Assembly (NCBI GenBank): GCA_964505325.1
Contig: CAZDHT010000102.1
Coordinates: 1-15,990 of the forward strand
DNA: 15,990 nucleotides
Direction of reading: 5' to 3'
Origin: CAZDHT01 sp964505325
GTDB taxonomy: Bacteria; Planctomycetota; PUPC01
Position 1 is the stretch's first letter, and the number at the start of each line of letters is the position of its first letter. Below, one piece after another: positions 1 through 7,064 of the stretch. Below the pieces are notes generated by a model. The model was not told where the DNA came from and did no database searches. It saw nothing but the letters and a program-made list of their open reading frames with translations. A program made the translations under genes and the position numbers.

Positions 1-151
1 CTCCCCCCTTTGGGGGGACGGGAGGGGGGATGACATAATCCCTTTGGCACGACACTTCGTGTTCCGCCCTCAATACGCATTCGGTGTAGGTGTTTTGCGC
101 CCGAAAGTCAGCGATGGGGGTCGTTGACAGTTGAAGCAACCAGGCAGCGAC

Positions 152-180
152 TTGCAGAGCCAGGGCCCGGACGCTATACT
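152..180 (+). promoter_or_regulatory. Candidate sigma70-like promoter for the sigma factor-kinase operon
   Basis: A TATACT box (175-180, one mismatch to TATAAT) lies 17 nt downstream of TTGCAG (152-157, a weak -35 matching mainly in TTG). Transcription would start near 187, leaving a leader of roughly 38 nt before the GTG at 225. That would exclude the alternative TTG start at 180. The -10 is good and the -35 is poor, so the promoter may need an activator or be weak. Confidence 0.45.
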
Positions 181-224
181 TGAACCGGAAAGGGCGGAAT
201 CTGCAGGCCCCGAGGGGGTATCCA

Positions 225-1004
225 GTGACAGAGGACACATTTGGCCGCTTCGCGCGGTTCCCCTCAACAAGATGGTCCGTAGTCCAGCGGGCAGGGGAGA
301 AGTCCGAGGATACTTGGCGAGACGCTCTAAACAGCCTGCTCGCTCGGTACATCCCGGCAATGAAGGCGCACTTGGTGGCCAAGTGGCGTCTGTCCCTTGA
401 TCGCGCCGAAGACATGCTGCAGGACTTCGTGTCGGACAAGATCCTCCAACAAGACCTGATCGCCCGGGCGGACAAAGAAAGGGGCAGATTCCGGAACCTC
501 CTGCTCAAGTCACTCCACAACTACGTGGTCAGCACGATCCGCCGAGCAGGTGCCGAGAAGCGCATTCCTGATGGTTCTTCCATGAAAAGCATGGATGAGA
601 ATGTGGATCAAGTGGCCACGGGCCAGCAGCCTGGCGAAGTCTTCGACGTGGCGTGGGCCCGAGAGGTGATCGCTGAGACCCTCCGCCGAATGGAGTCGCA
701 CTGCAAGGAGTCCAATCGCCTCAGCTTGTGGGAGGCCTTTGAGTGCCGAGTGTCGGGGCCCATCTTGGAGCAGGTGGAGCCGCCGCCATATGAGGAAATG
801 GTCGAGCGGTTCGGGTTCCAGTCGCCCATGCAGGCCGCGAACACCGTGCTGACCGGGAAGCGGATGTTTGCGCGTATCCTGCGGTCTGTCATTGGTGAGT
901 ACTCAAGAGATGACGAAGAAGTGGAATCAGAGATTGCGGATCTGAGAAGAATCCTTTCAGGAAGCGGCGCAAAATCGAACAGCCAAGTGCGTAGTGATTG
1001 GTGA
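225..1004 (+). CDS. ECF-type RNA polymerase sigma factor, planctomycete kinase-associated type
   Basis: A 259-residue protein that probably directs RNA polymerase to a specific regulon. Near the N-terminus it has 'FPSTRWS' (about residues 12-18), a hallmark of the planctomycete ECF-like sigma factors found next to Ser/Thr kinases. A sigma region 2-like stretch follows, with an acidic 'RAEDMLQDF' segment and then 'DKERGRFRNLLLKSLHNYV'. Region 4 is weaker: 'YEEMVERFGFQSPMQAANTVLTGKR' could be the helix-turn-helix. The GTG start at 225 is preferred because a GAGGGGG ribosome-binding site (about 211-218) sits 6 nt upstream; an in-frame TTG at 180 would add 15 residues but overlaps the predicted -10. 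The gene opens an operon with a small protein (36-nt gap) and a transmembrane kinase, so the kinase may control this sigma factor, directly or by phosphorylation. No anti-sigma gene is seen. Family call is fairly sure; regulon unknown. Confidence 0.8.
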   Translation: MTEDTFGRFARFPSTRWSVVQRAGEKSEDTWRDALNSLLARYIPAMKAHLVAKWRLSLDRAEDMLQDFVSDKILQQDLIARADKERGRFRNLLLKSLHNYVVSTIRRAGAEKRIPDGSSMKSMDENVDQVATGQQPGEVFDVAWAREVIAETLRRMESHCKESNRLSLWEAFECRVSGPILEQVEPPPYEEMVERFGFQSPMQAANTVLTGKRMFARILRSVIGEYSRDDEEVESEIADLRRILSGSGAKSNSQVRSDW

Positions 1005-1040
1005 AGCGACCGACGCAACTTCTGCGCAAGGGTGGGAGAG

Positions 1041-1574
1041 ATGCCCAAGCCACACCCCAACGTGTTCGACAGTGATCCGAAGTCACTCGCCGAAATGATG
1101 GGCATGGACGGCGACGCAGAGCGTATCTGGCGCCCTGAAGAACTGGCGGCGATTTTCCGTCACCAACTGGCGGCCCCGGTCAAGTTCGATATGAGCAACT
1201 TAGACGTCGGGATGGCGAAGAGACTCGAAACGGTGAGCGTTGCCCAGGGCCTATTGGTCAAGAGCTTTGGTGACCTTCTGCAGCACCCGCACCCACCAGT
1301 GGAGCTCCTGAACCTGACCAAGGAGTTCGCCAAGGCGGTGAGCACCCATCCCGACAGCCCCGTGCCAGCCGATGTCGCCCGGGTGCTGTATTTCGCCAGC
1401 ATCGCCGCCGCAATGACGCGCTGCGGGAAGCGGATCACCAGACTGGACGATGCATCCCTTCGGGACGGCATCAGGTGGGCGGCCGAGCTTGGCTGGTTAG
1501 ATGACGACACCCTCTCGTTGCTCAACGAAGGCCTGCGCCTTCTCGAGCATGGGGAGGCCGTTACGAATGACTGA
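1041..1574 (+). CDS. Small conserved-looking protein between sigma factor and kinase, function unknown
   Basis: A 177-residue soluble protein that I do not recognise. It has no signal peptide or membrane segment and reads as mainly alpha-helical. It opens with 'NVFDSDPKSLAEMMGMDGDAERIWRPEELAAIFRHQLAAPV', contains helix-like segments such as 'VELLNLTKEFAKAV' and 'ARVLYFASIAAAMTRCG', and ends with 'LGWLDDDTLSLLNEGLRLL'. The ATG at 1041 is chosen; an in-frame GTG at 1032 would add three residues, and the GGGTGGGAG tract just upstream serves either. Its 3' end overlaps the kinase start by 8 nt, so the two are probably translationally coupled. Its place between a sigma factor and a membrane kinase suggests a partner or substrate of one of them, for example an adaptor or anti-sigma-like regulator. 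That is inference from context alone; no zinc-binding anti-sigma motif or HTH is evident. Confidence 0.75.
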   Translation: MPKPHPNVFDSDPKSLAEMMGMDGDAERIWRPEELAAIFRHQLAAPVKFDMSNLDVGMAKRLETVSVAQGLLVKSFGDLLQHPHPPVELLNLTKEFAKAVSTHPDSPVPADVARVLYFASIAAAMTRCGKRITRLDDASLRDGIRWAAELGWLDDDTLSLLNEGLRLLEHGEAVTND

Positions 1575-4500
1575 CCAAGCTCCAGCCGAGGGCGGGAAAG
1601 GCGCCCGCCCGCTAATGTCAGATTCCCTGGACCCGATCCACAGCCTGTTGCGGATGCGGGCTCTCGGGCCTCCATCCAACCCGGGCGTTCTGGCCAGCCT
1701 CGACAGGTTTGAGATCCTTCGCCTGATTGGCGTAGGCGGCATGGGCGTTGTCCTTCTGGCTCGGGACACGAGGACCGGCCAGAAGGTGGCCGTCAAGCTG
1801 CTCAAACCCGAACTGAGCCAGGCCCCCCAAGCTGTCCGCCGCTTTCTGAAGGAAGCTGGGCACATGCGGCGCATGTCGCACCCGGGTCTACTCCCCGTGC
1901 TGGAGGTCTCCGACCGTTCAGAAGGGCCGTACTTCGTGATGCCCTTCCTTGACCGGGGCAGTCTGGCGCAGTTGATCCGTCCTGGGCAGCCACTGAACCC
2001 TGAAATGATCCTGACCATTGCCAAGCAGGTTGCCGAGGCCCTGAGCTACGCTCACAGCAAGGGCATCATCCATCGCGATCTGAAGCCGGGGAACATCCTG
2101 CTCGACGCCGAAGGTCGAGCGTACGTGTCGGACTTCGGACTCGCCCGAACGATGTTCAACGATTCCATCACAGATGTGCGGACAAGCCAATGCGAGGGGA
2201 CCGCTCCGTACATGTCCCCAGCCGTTGCCGCAGGCGAAGCTGAGGACACGCGGTGCGACGTGTACGCTCTCGGCACCGTGCTCTACGAGATGCTCACGGG
2301 CCAGCCGGCGTACACCGGGCAGTCGACTCAAGAAGTCCTCTCCCACATAACTGCTGGGCCTCCACCGCCGATTGCGAAGTTAGCCCCGGACGCTCCTAAG
2401 GGTTTGGTCAGAATCGCCGAAGGAGCCATGGCTCGTGAGTTACGCGAGCGATATGCCCACATGAAGGATGTGGTCAGCGACTTGGAGCGAGTCGCCAAAG
2501 GCAAAGCACCGCGAGGCCCGCACGGCGGTGGGAGACTGAAGCGGGCAATGCATGAGCACCGACGGGTCCGCTGGATCCTCCGTGTTGCTTTGGTGATCCT
2601 CTTGGCCTACGCAGTTGCTGTTCTCGTATACATCGGGTGGGCCCTCTTTCCCGTTGTCTTTCCGCGTGGGGAAGCCGTGAAAGGTAGTGCCAGTAGGCCC
2701 ATATTGGTGGACAAGTTCGATGACCCCAAGATCGACGGCACCTTGTGGAAGTGGGGCCAGACAGACGCGTTCTCGCCGGGGCTGACCGGAGGGGAGAGCT
2801 ACCGCATCGTGCAAGAGGACGGCATCTTGCTCATCGAGAGCGCGGTCAAACCGTCGGGCGTATCATCTTGCCAGACGACATGGGTGGATTCGCGTGTAGA
2901 CCTGAAGCGGGGGGGAGATGTGGCGATAGACGTTGAACTATCCGGCAAAGGGACGAATGGTTTCTTGGCCATCGTATTGACCGATGGAAGTCCGCCAAAG
3001 AACTGGTCATTGCACGACCCCGCTTGTGTCCAGCTCTTCAGAGCCCAGGGTGACAAGAACTACCCTCTGGCGTTGGGGCGGCAGAAGATCCGCATCGAGC
3101 TCTCCAATAGTTCAGGCTTGGCTACTGTTCACACCCAGGAAGCGTCCACAAGGCAGTTCAGATTGGTCGACATTTCCCCGCTTTCGCGCTGGAAGCTTCG
3201 CTTCTTCACAACGGCCTACACCTCTTCGGGGTTTCCTGCTGACGTAGTTCAGCTCAGGCTCCACCGTATGCAAGCTTCTTCAGTGGAAGGCTCGACCTCT
3301 GTCGTTGGGTGGGTAGTGGACGCGCTCACCAACCGCCCCCTTCCGAACGCTGCGATCCGCACGAAGACCGGGCAGTTCAGATCTCTCAGTAACGCAGAAG
3401 GAATGTACATCCTTCAGCTCGATTCTGGGACGACTCAGATCGAGGCAACGCTAGGGGAGTACGAACAGGTCACGAAGCCGCTCGCCGTGAAGTTGGCCTC
3501 TGGCGAGCAAGTCGTACAGCGAATTCTCATGCGGAAGACCAAGCTGGGGTTTGGAGACGTCGTGCACAGTGCGCCTTGTCCCAAGGAGCCAATCTACGCG
3601 ATGGCCGTGACTCCTTCTCATATTGAGTACACTGCGAAGGCAGGGGAGAAGACGGGCCTCTATCGGATGGGGCTTGATGGCAAGGGAGTTACGCTGGTCT
3701 GCCAGTTGCCGATAGGGAACACGGGGCTCGTGCACCGAAATGGTGCTCTGTATGGCGTCGAATACTGGCCAGGACGGCTCTATCGCATAGACGCGAAGGC
3801 AGGACAGGTAGAAGATGTGCACCGGCTAGGCGTCAACTGGCCCCACGGGCTGGCCTTTGACGGCAAGCACTTCTGGTATACCGAGAAAGGACGAATTGAG
3901 AACCGTTTCGGCCTGTATGCCGTCGATGCCGAGACGCGAGAGACAATCTGCCATCTTGAGTCAGGAGACACCAGGATTCGGGGTGTCGCCTGGGGTAACG
4001 AACGCCTATGGGTCTCAAGCCTTTCGGGGCAAGTATACGAGATCGATCCCGCCCGTGCGCGGAAAACGGGAAGAATGGAAACGGGCATTCTAAGAAGATT
4101 CCCCGGTACATACCAGCATCTTTCCTTCGCAGCGGGGGACTTGTGGGGGTTGGATACTGAGGCCGGACGGATCTGCAGAATCACCGTCGGCAATGACGCC
4201 CCACACGCAAAAACAAATCGCCTGGTCAATGTAGCTCTGAAAAAGCACAACGCAGTCGCCACCGCGGACTCCGTGGGCAAGTACATGTCCTTCACCGGTT
4301 CCCCCGACAGAGCCATCGATGGCCAATACATAGGGCTGACAGGCTGGCGCGGAACGAAAATCCCAGGTTGGCTTCAGGTGGAATTCAACCGCGTCTACAC
4401 CATACGCAAGATCGGTATCTGCTTCGGCAGTCACCAACATGTCTACTCCGTTACCCTCTCCCGTGACGGCTCTACGTGGCAAGTTGTCGTTCCCGACCGG

Positions 4501-4692
4501 CTATCACACAGTCCGGAAGGCGGTCCGGAGGCCTGCGCTGTCTATACCATCAACCCCACCGAGGCGAAGTTCATCCGAATCGACGTGAAAAAGACGAGCG
4601 CGCCCGGCGGGCACGCCTTCCAGGCCACAGTGATAGAACTCGAGGCATATGCCGAAGTTCCTTCGGTTGACGAGAACTTGGGATCTCAATGA
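1567..4692 (+). CDS. Transmembrane Ser/Thr protein kinase with extracytoplasmic propeller and discoidin-like domains
   Basis: A 1041-residue Hanks-type kinase. The cytoplasmic kinase domain (about 45-310) has the glycine loop GVGGMGVV (55-62), catalytic Lys77 in VAVK, the alpha-C Glu96, HRDLKPGN (169-176) and DFG (189-191). The APE-type motif reads 'YMSPA', with Ala219 in place of the usual Glu. One membrane helix follows (about 336-365, 'WILRVALVILLAYAVAVL'). The outer part holds a concanavalin-like segment ('DKFDDPKIDGTLWKWG', from about 384), a carboxypeptidase-regulatory-like beta domain (about 579-660, 'VVDALTNRPLPNAAI'), propeller-like repeats (about 680-880, 'LYRIDAKAG', 'LYAVDAETR', 'VYEIDPARA'), and a C-terminal F5/8 type C (discoidin-like) domain (about 888-1035), a fold that commonly binds carbohydrate. 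The ATG at 1567 is preferred over one at 1501 because a GGGGAGG site (1551-1557) lies 9 nt upstream. It overlaps the preceding gene by 8 nt and the next by 4 nt (ATGA). It probably senses a surface or extracellular ligand; the ligand is unknown. Confidence 0.88.
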   Translation: MTDQAPAEGGKGARPLMSDSLDPIHSLLRMRALGPPSNPGVLASLDRFEILRLIGVGGMGVVLLARDTRTGQKVAVKLLKPELSQAPQAVRRFLKEAGHMRRMSHPGLLPVLEVSDRSEGPYFVMPFLDRGSLAQLIRPGQPLNPEMILTIAKQVAEALSYAHSKGIIHRDLKPGNILLDAEGRAYVSDFGLARTMFNDSITDVRTSQCEGTAPYMSPAVAAGEAEDTRCDVYALGTVLYEMLTGQPAYTGQSTQEVLSHITAGPPPPIAKLAPDAPKGLVRIAEGAMARELRERYAHMKDVVSDLERVAKGKAPRGPHGGGRLKRAMHEHRRVRWILRVALVILLAYAVAVLVYIGWALFPVVFPRGEAVKGSASRPILVDKFDDPKIDGTLWKWGQTDAFSPGLTGGESYRIVQEDGILLIESAVKPSGVSSCQTTWVDSRVDLKRGGDVAIDVELSGKGTNGFLAIVLTDGSPPKNWSLHDPACVQLFRAQGDKNYPLALGRQKIRIELSNSSGLATVHTQEASTRQFRLVDISPLSRWKLRFFTTAYTSSGFPADVVQLRLHRMQASSVEGSTSVVGWVVDALTNRPLPNAAIRTKTGQFRSLSNAEGMYILQLDSGTTQIEATLGEYEQVTKPLAVKLASGEQVVQRILMRKTKLGFGDVVHSAPCPKEPIYAMAVTPSHIEYTAKAGEKTGLYRMGLDGKGVTLVCQLPIGNTGLVHRNGALYGVEYWPGRLYRIDAKAGQVEDVHRLGVNWPHGLAFDGKHFWYTEKGRIENRFGLYAVDAETRETICHLESGDTRIRGVAWGNERLWVSSLSGQVYEIDPARARKTGRMETGILRRFPGTYQHLSFAAGDLWGLDTEAGRICRITVGNDAPHAKTNRLVNVALKKHNAVATADSVGKYMSFTGSPDRAIDGQYIGLTGWRGTKIPGWLQVEFNRVYTIRKIGICFGSHQHVYSVTLSRDGSTWQVVVPDRLSHSPEGGPEACAVYTINPTEAKFIRIDVKKTSAPGGHAFQATVIELEAYAEVPSVDENLGSQ

Positions 4693-5030
4693 GTCCGCCG
4701 AATAAAGACCAACTCACGCCTATTGCCTATCCAACGGCCTGTTCCACCGTCGCCATCCGCTTCCCGCAATGCCGGACTCCTCTCCTCAGTCACACAGGCT
4801 TCACGATCATCGAGCTACTGGTCGTGGTCGCCGTCATTGGCATCTTGGCAAGCTTGCTCGTTCCTGTTGCGCTCAGCGCTCGGCGGGTGGCGCTGCTTGC
4901 TGTCGCCCGCATCGCATATGAGGACAAGGACGGCAACATCTGGATATGCAATGCTACCGGTGGCGGCCAAATGCGGGTCGGCACCTTACGAGGAGCCTTT
5001 CTGTGCGGTGGTCGCCGCGGGGGGATCTGA
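4689..5030 (+). CDS. Type IV pilin-like N-terminal part of a frameshifted pilin/TolB-propeller protein
   Basis: A 113-residue frame with a classic prepilin signal: an unusually long 37-residue leader ending in Gly37, then FTIIELLVVVAVIGILASLLVP with Glu at mature position +5. Prepilin peptidase would cut after Gly37 and the helix would insert in the membrane or join a pilus-like fibre. After the helix comes the start of a propeller repeat ('DGNIWICNATGGGQMR'), and then the frame turns into unlike sequence and stops at 5030. The matching continuation is in the -1 frame from about 4976 (next entry). The start overlaps the kinase stop as ATGA (4689-4692), indicating coupled translation. The single-gene interpretation is a pseudopilin with a TolB-like head. 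The break could be a real mutation, a sequencing error or programmed -1 frameshifting; no clear slippery heptamer was found. Confidence 0.7.
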   Translation: MSPPNKDQLTPIAYPTACSTVAIRFPQCRTPLLSHTGFTIIELLVVVAVIGILASLLVPVALSARRVALLAVARIAYEDKDGNIWICNATGGGQMRVGTLRGAFLCGGRRGGI

Positions 5031-5752
5031 TTGTCTACGGCATAGACAAAGGCCTGGTCGTTTTGGACCCGTCGACGAGAGAGAGCACGAAGTTCCCGTA
5101 CATTGAGGATCCCACCTGGGTGAGCAACGACACCCTGGTTGGGGCGCACTACCTTGGGTCTTACAACGACCTCTGGCTCCTGGACATCAAGACCGGGAAG
5201 ACCCGAACATGGAAGAAGCCGAAGAAGATCGGCGAGCCATATGGACAGATCATGACAGATTTCGACCCCTTGATTGTCGATGGATTCGTGGTGTGCGAAG
5301 CAGAAAGCATAGGTGCTTCGAACTTGGATGTGGTAGTAAGGGACCAGAAGTGGGAACTCAGAGGAACCGTCTGGAAGGACCCCGGGAACAACATCGAAGA
5401 TATGATGCCGCGGATCAACCGCTCGGGAGAGATAGCAGCATGGACAAGAGCCCGTTCTGGTGGCTCCAGTCGTCCCAAATGCGTTGCTCTGAGACACCTG
5501 AAAAAACCCGGATCCAAACTCCAGACGATCGGCCTGGAGTTCCAGAACGCATACCTCTTTGACTGGACATCGGGCGACAACTTGCTGGTAGGCATCGAAC
5601 AGGGCGGTGAGTGGCAGATGGTAGTCATGGACTTGAAAGGCAAAGTGGTCCGCAAGATATCAACGCCTAACGGCATTCGGGCCGGTCGCAACTGGGCAAC
5701 GCCCGCCAGTTGGCGTCACTTCCGCCACTGGTCGGCCGCCAGGCTCGACTGA
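4946..5752 (+). CDS. TolB-like beta-propeller C-terminal part of the frameshifted pilin fusion
   Basis: An open frame of 268 residues from a nominal ATG at 4946. Homology-like content begins at about 4982 ('HLTRSLSVRWSPRGDLIVYGIDKG'), the typical 'RWSPDG' repeat of TolB/WD40-type propellers. Further blade-like segments follow: 'LVVLDPSTRESTKF', 'DLWLLDIKTGKTRTW', 'MMPRINRSGEIAAWT' and 'WQMVVMDLKGKVVRKI'. The end, 'TPASWRHFRHW', looks like a natural C-terminus. There is no signal peptide of its own and no convincing ribosome-binding site, so it is probably not an independent gene but the head domain of the pilin-like protein starting at 4689. The frame changes by -1 near 4976-4982, equivalent to one lost base. 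Placed last in the sigma factor-kinase operon, the product would be displayed on the same side of the membrane as the kinase's own propeller and discoidin regions, so it may be a ligand-binding partner. That role is inference. Confidence 0.65.
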   Translation: MQCYRWRPNAGRHLTRSLSVRWSPRGDLIVYGIDKGLVVLDPSTRESTKFPYIEDPTWVSNDTLVGAHYLGSYNDLWLLDIKTGKTRTWKKPKKIGEPYGQIMTDFDPLIVDGFVVCEAESIGASNLDVVVRDQKWELRGTVWKDPGNNIEDMMPRINRSGEIAAWTRARSGGSSRPKCVALRHLKKPGSKLQTIGLEFQNAYLFDWTSGDNLLVGIEQGGEWQMVVMDLKGKVVRKISTPNGIRAGRNWATPASWRHFRHWSAARLD

Positions 5753-6419
5753 GGCTGTACACGGCACGACGCAACACCACCAGACGCACAGAGCGTAGAA
5801 GCCCCGCTTGTGCACGGATGATCCGAGACCGATCGGCGCTGGTGCGGAATGGCACTCGGCTGCAGTTAGCCTCCGAAGTCAAGACCACTCGGGCAGCTTT
5901 CTGTGAAGAACGCCTGCACCCCAGAGGGCCGCGTACTGGCGGGGTGTTGCGTACCCCAACGCCGAATGTATCCGCTCGGCACGGGCCGGGGCGATCTGGC
6001 CGCCTTCGTACTGGAGCAGAAACGCGCGCCTGCCGCGCTCGCCCACGCCCGCCTGTCCGGCGTTGCGCGCCGTTGCCCGGGGCACACAATTGACCGAATC
6101 GAGATCTCGCCCGGCAACGTAGTCTCCAAGCCTTCCAGCGTGCGCGGCGCAGAACTGCACGTGTTGCTCCGCGGCGCCCGGTCGAAGCTCCCAGCAGCGT
6201 CCCACAACATCTGAAATAGTTGTCTGGTTCATCTTCGGTCGCCTCTACCCGCCATCGTCCTCTGCTCACCATGTGCCGCGCGGTTCTGCACGGCTCGGTG
6301 CGCGGATCTGCAGAGGCGGTCACCCGAGTCAGAAAAATTCCCGCCACGAGCGCAAAAGAAAAGGTGGAAAAGCGTAGTGAAGGTGGAAGCGAAACCAGGA
6401 AGGTAAGGGAGCGTCGGGA
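5753..6419. other. Gene-poor stretch with an IS3-type transposase scar
   Basis: A 667-nt gap between the propeller gene and the next pseudopilin. Apart from the reverse-strand transposase remnant (5915-6031, separate entry) no coding signal is convincing. The last 70 nt (about 6350-6419) are strongly purine-rich and contain the direct repeat AAGGTGGAA at 6361-6369 and 6380-6388, followed by AAGGGAG (6405-6411), a good ribosome-binding site 8 nt before the ATG at 6420. No clear terminator for the kinase operon was found. Confidence 0.5.
5915..6031 (-). pseudogene. Remnant of an IS3-family-type transposase C-terminus
   Basis: Read on the reverse strand, this stretch gives 'RRAFLLQYEGGQIAPARAER' followed directly by 'IHSALGYATPRQYAA'. 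This matches the end of IS3-type (DDE integrase core) transposases, whose typical pattern is 'RRAxFEYIExxYNRxRRHSALGYxSPxxYE', including the diagnostic HSALGY at about 5951-5968. The upstream catalytic part (the DDE residues and the GNCYDNA-type motif) was not found in any reverse frame up to 6230, so only a decayed C-terminal piece is left. The match is short and made by eye, so it is moderately supported. It marks this interval as a past insertion site. Confidence 0.5.
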
Positions 6420-6866
6420 ATGAAGCTCGCACCTAACAGCCGGACGAGGTCGGGATTCACACTTATCGAACTGATCATCGCGATCGCGGTAGTGGGTATC
6501 CTGGCAGGCGTGCTCCTGCGTACGCTGGGTCGCGCCCAAAGAGAGGCCCTGTCGATCAAGTGCCGCAGCAATCTGCGGAATCTGGCCCAGGCGATGCACA
6601 TGTATGCCGTGTCGCACGGTGGTTGTCTGCCGTTCCCGGGAGATGTTGAAGCTTCCGCAGTCGTGGTTCGGTCGGTTCTCCAGCCCTTTGCTGATGCAGA
6701 TCGTGTGTTCAGCTGTCCGGGCGGTCCTGAGCCAGAGTTGTTGCCCGAAGGCAGCTACGACTGGCGGGTCACCGATAACCCGACGTCCAGTTTGGCCGGC
6801 GTGCACTTGGGCAGTATCCGGCGGCCCTCCGCCGTGATCCTGTGGGGAGGCCGCCGGCCTTCGTAG
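6420..6866 (+). CDS. Type II secretion/type IV pilus pseudopilin, 3' end probably disrupted
   Basis: A 148-residue pseudopilin of the planctomycete GspG/DUF1559-like kind. The prepilin signal is short and canonical: cleavage after Gly12, then FTLIELIIAIAVVGILAGVLL with Glu17 at mature +5. The downstream 'KCRSNLRNLAQAMHMYAVSHGG' is the conserved post-helix segment of these proteins, followed by 'DRVFSCPGG' and 'RRPSAVILWGG'. An AAGGGAG ribosome-binding site lies 8 nt before the ATG. The frame stops at TAG (6864-6866), but the same frame continues with 'HDANWINVVFVNA'. This resembles the 'HxGxxNVxFxDGHV' motif that usually ends the family, so the TAG may be a nonsense mutation. After about 6900 the sequence becomes IS21 istA. 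The gene was therefore probably truncated by an IS21 insertion and may be non-functional. It would have acted in the cell envelope as a minor pilin-like subunit. Confidence 0.72.
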   Translation: MKLAPNSRTRSGFTLIELIIAIAVVGILAGVLLRTLGRAQREALSIKCRSNLRNLAQAMHMYAVSHGGCLPFPGDVEASAVVVRSVLQPFADADRVFSCPGGPEPELLPEGSYDWRVTDNPTSSLAGVHLGSIRRPSAVILWGGRRPS

Positions 6867-6899
6867 CATGACGCGAACTGGATCAATGTGGTGTTCGTG

Positions 6900-7064
6900 A
6901 ACGCCCTGACCCGCGACGCCATCGCCCAGTTCCTCATCCCCCAGGAGGACTGGCGGCAGACGACCTTCCGGCTGGAGGGCCGAGAGCACCTCCGCCGCGT
7001 CCGCGTCGAGCAGACCTACGTCTCGCAATACGGCTCGCTCCTCGCCGCAGGAGCGGGCCAATGA
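6900..7064 (+). pseudogene. istA: 3' fragment of IS21-family istA transposase
   Basis: An open frame ending in TGA (7062-7064) reads 'LTRDAIAQFLIPQEDW', then 'TTFRLEGREHLRRV', and ends 'VSQYGSLLAAGAGQ'. It resembles the C-terminal tail of IS21-family IstA proteins, which commonly end with a 'xxYxxLL' segment. The ATGA overlap with istB at 7061 is the usual istA-istB arrangement and is the strongest evidence. The catalytic DDE core and the left end of the element are absent. The left boundary is approximate: the frame is continuous with the preceding pseudopilin apart from the TAG at 6864, so the junction between host gene and element lies somewhere around 6880-6910. Confidence 0.55.

Noticed and set aside
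2..18. TCCCCCC-TTT-GGGGGGA hairpin at the window edge
   Set aside because: A perfect 7-bp stem, but there is no visible upstream gene and no T run, so its role as a terminator cannot be judged.
124..129. Perfect TTGACA as a -35 box
   Set aside because: No acceptable -10 lies 16-18 nt downstream; the good TATACT at 175-180 is too far away.
180..224. TTG start for the sigma factor
   Set aside because: It lies on the predicted -10 box and lacks a ribosome-binding site; the GTG at 225 has GAGGGGG 6 nt upstream.
5667..7061. Reverse-strand open frame of about 464 codons across the propeller end, IS scar and pseudopilin
   Set aside because: It runs over unrelated + strand genes and an intergenic region, and shows no family motif. 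The transposase remnant is in a different reverse frame.
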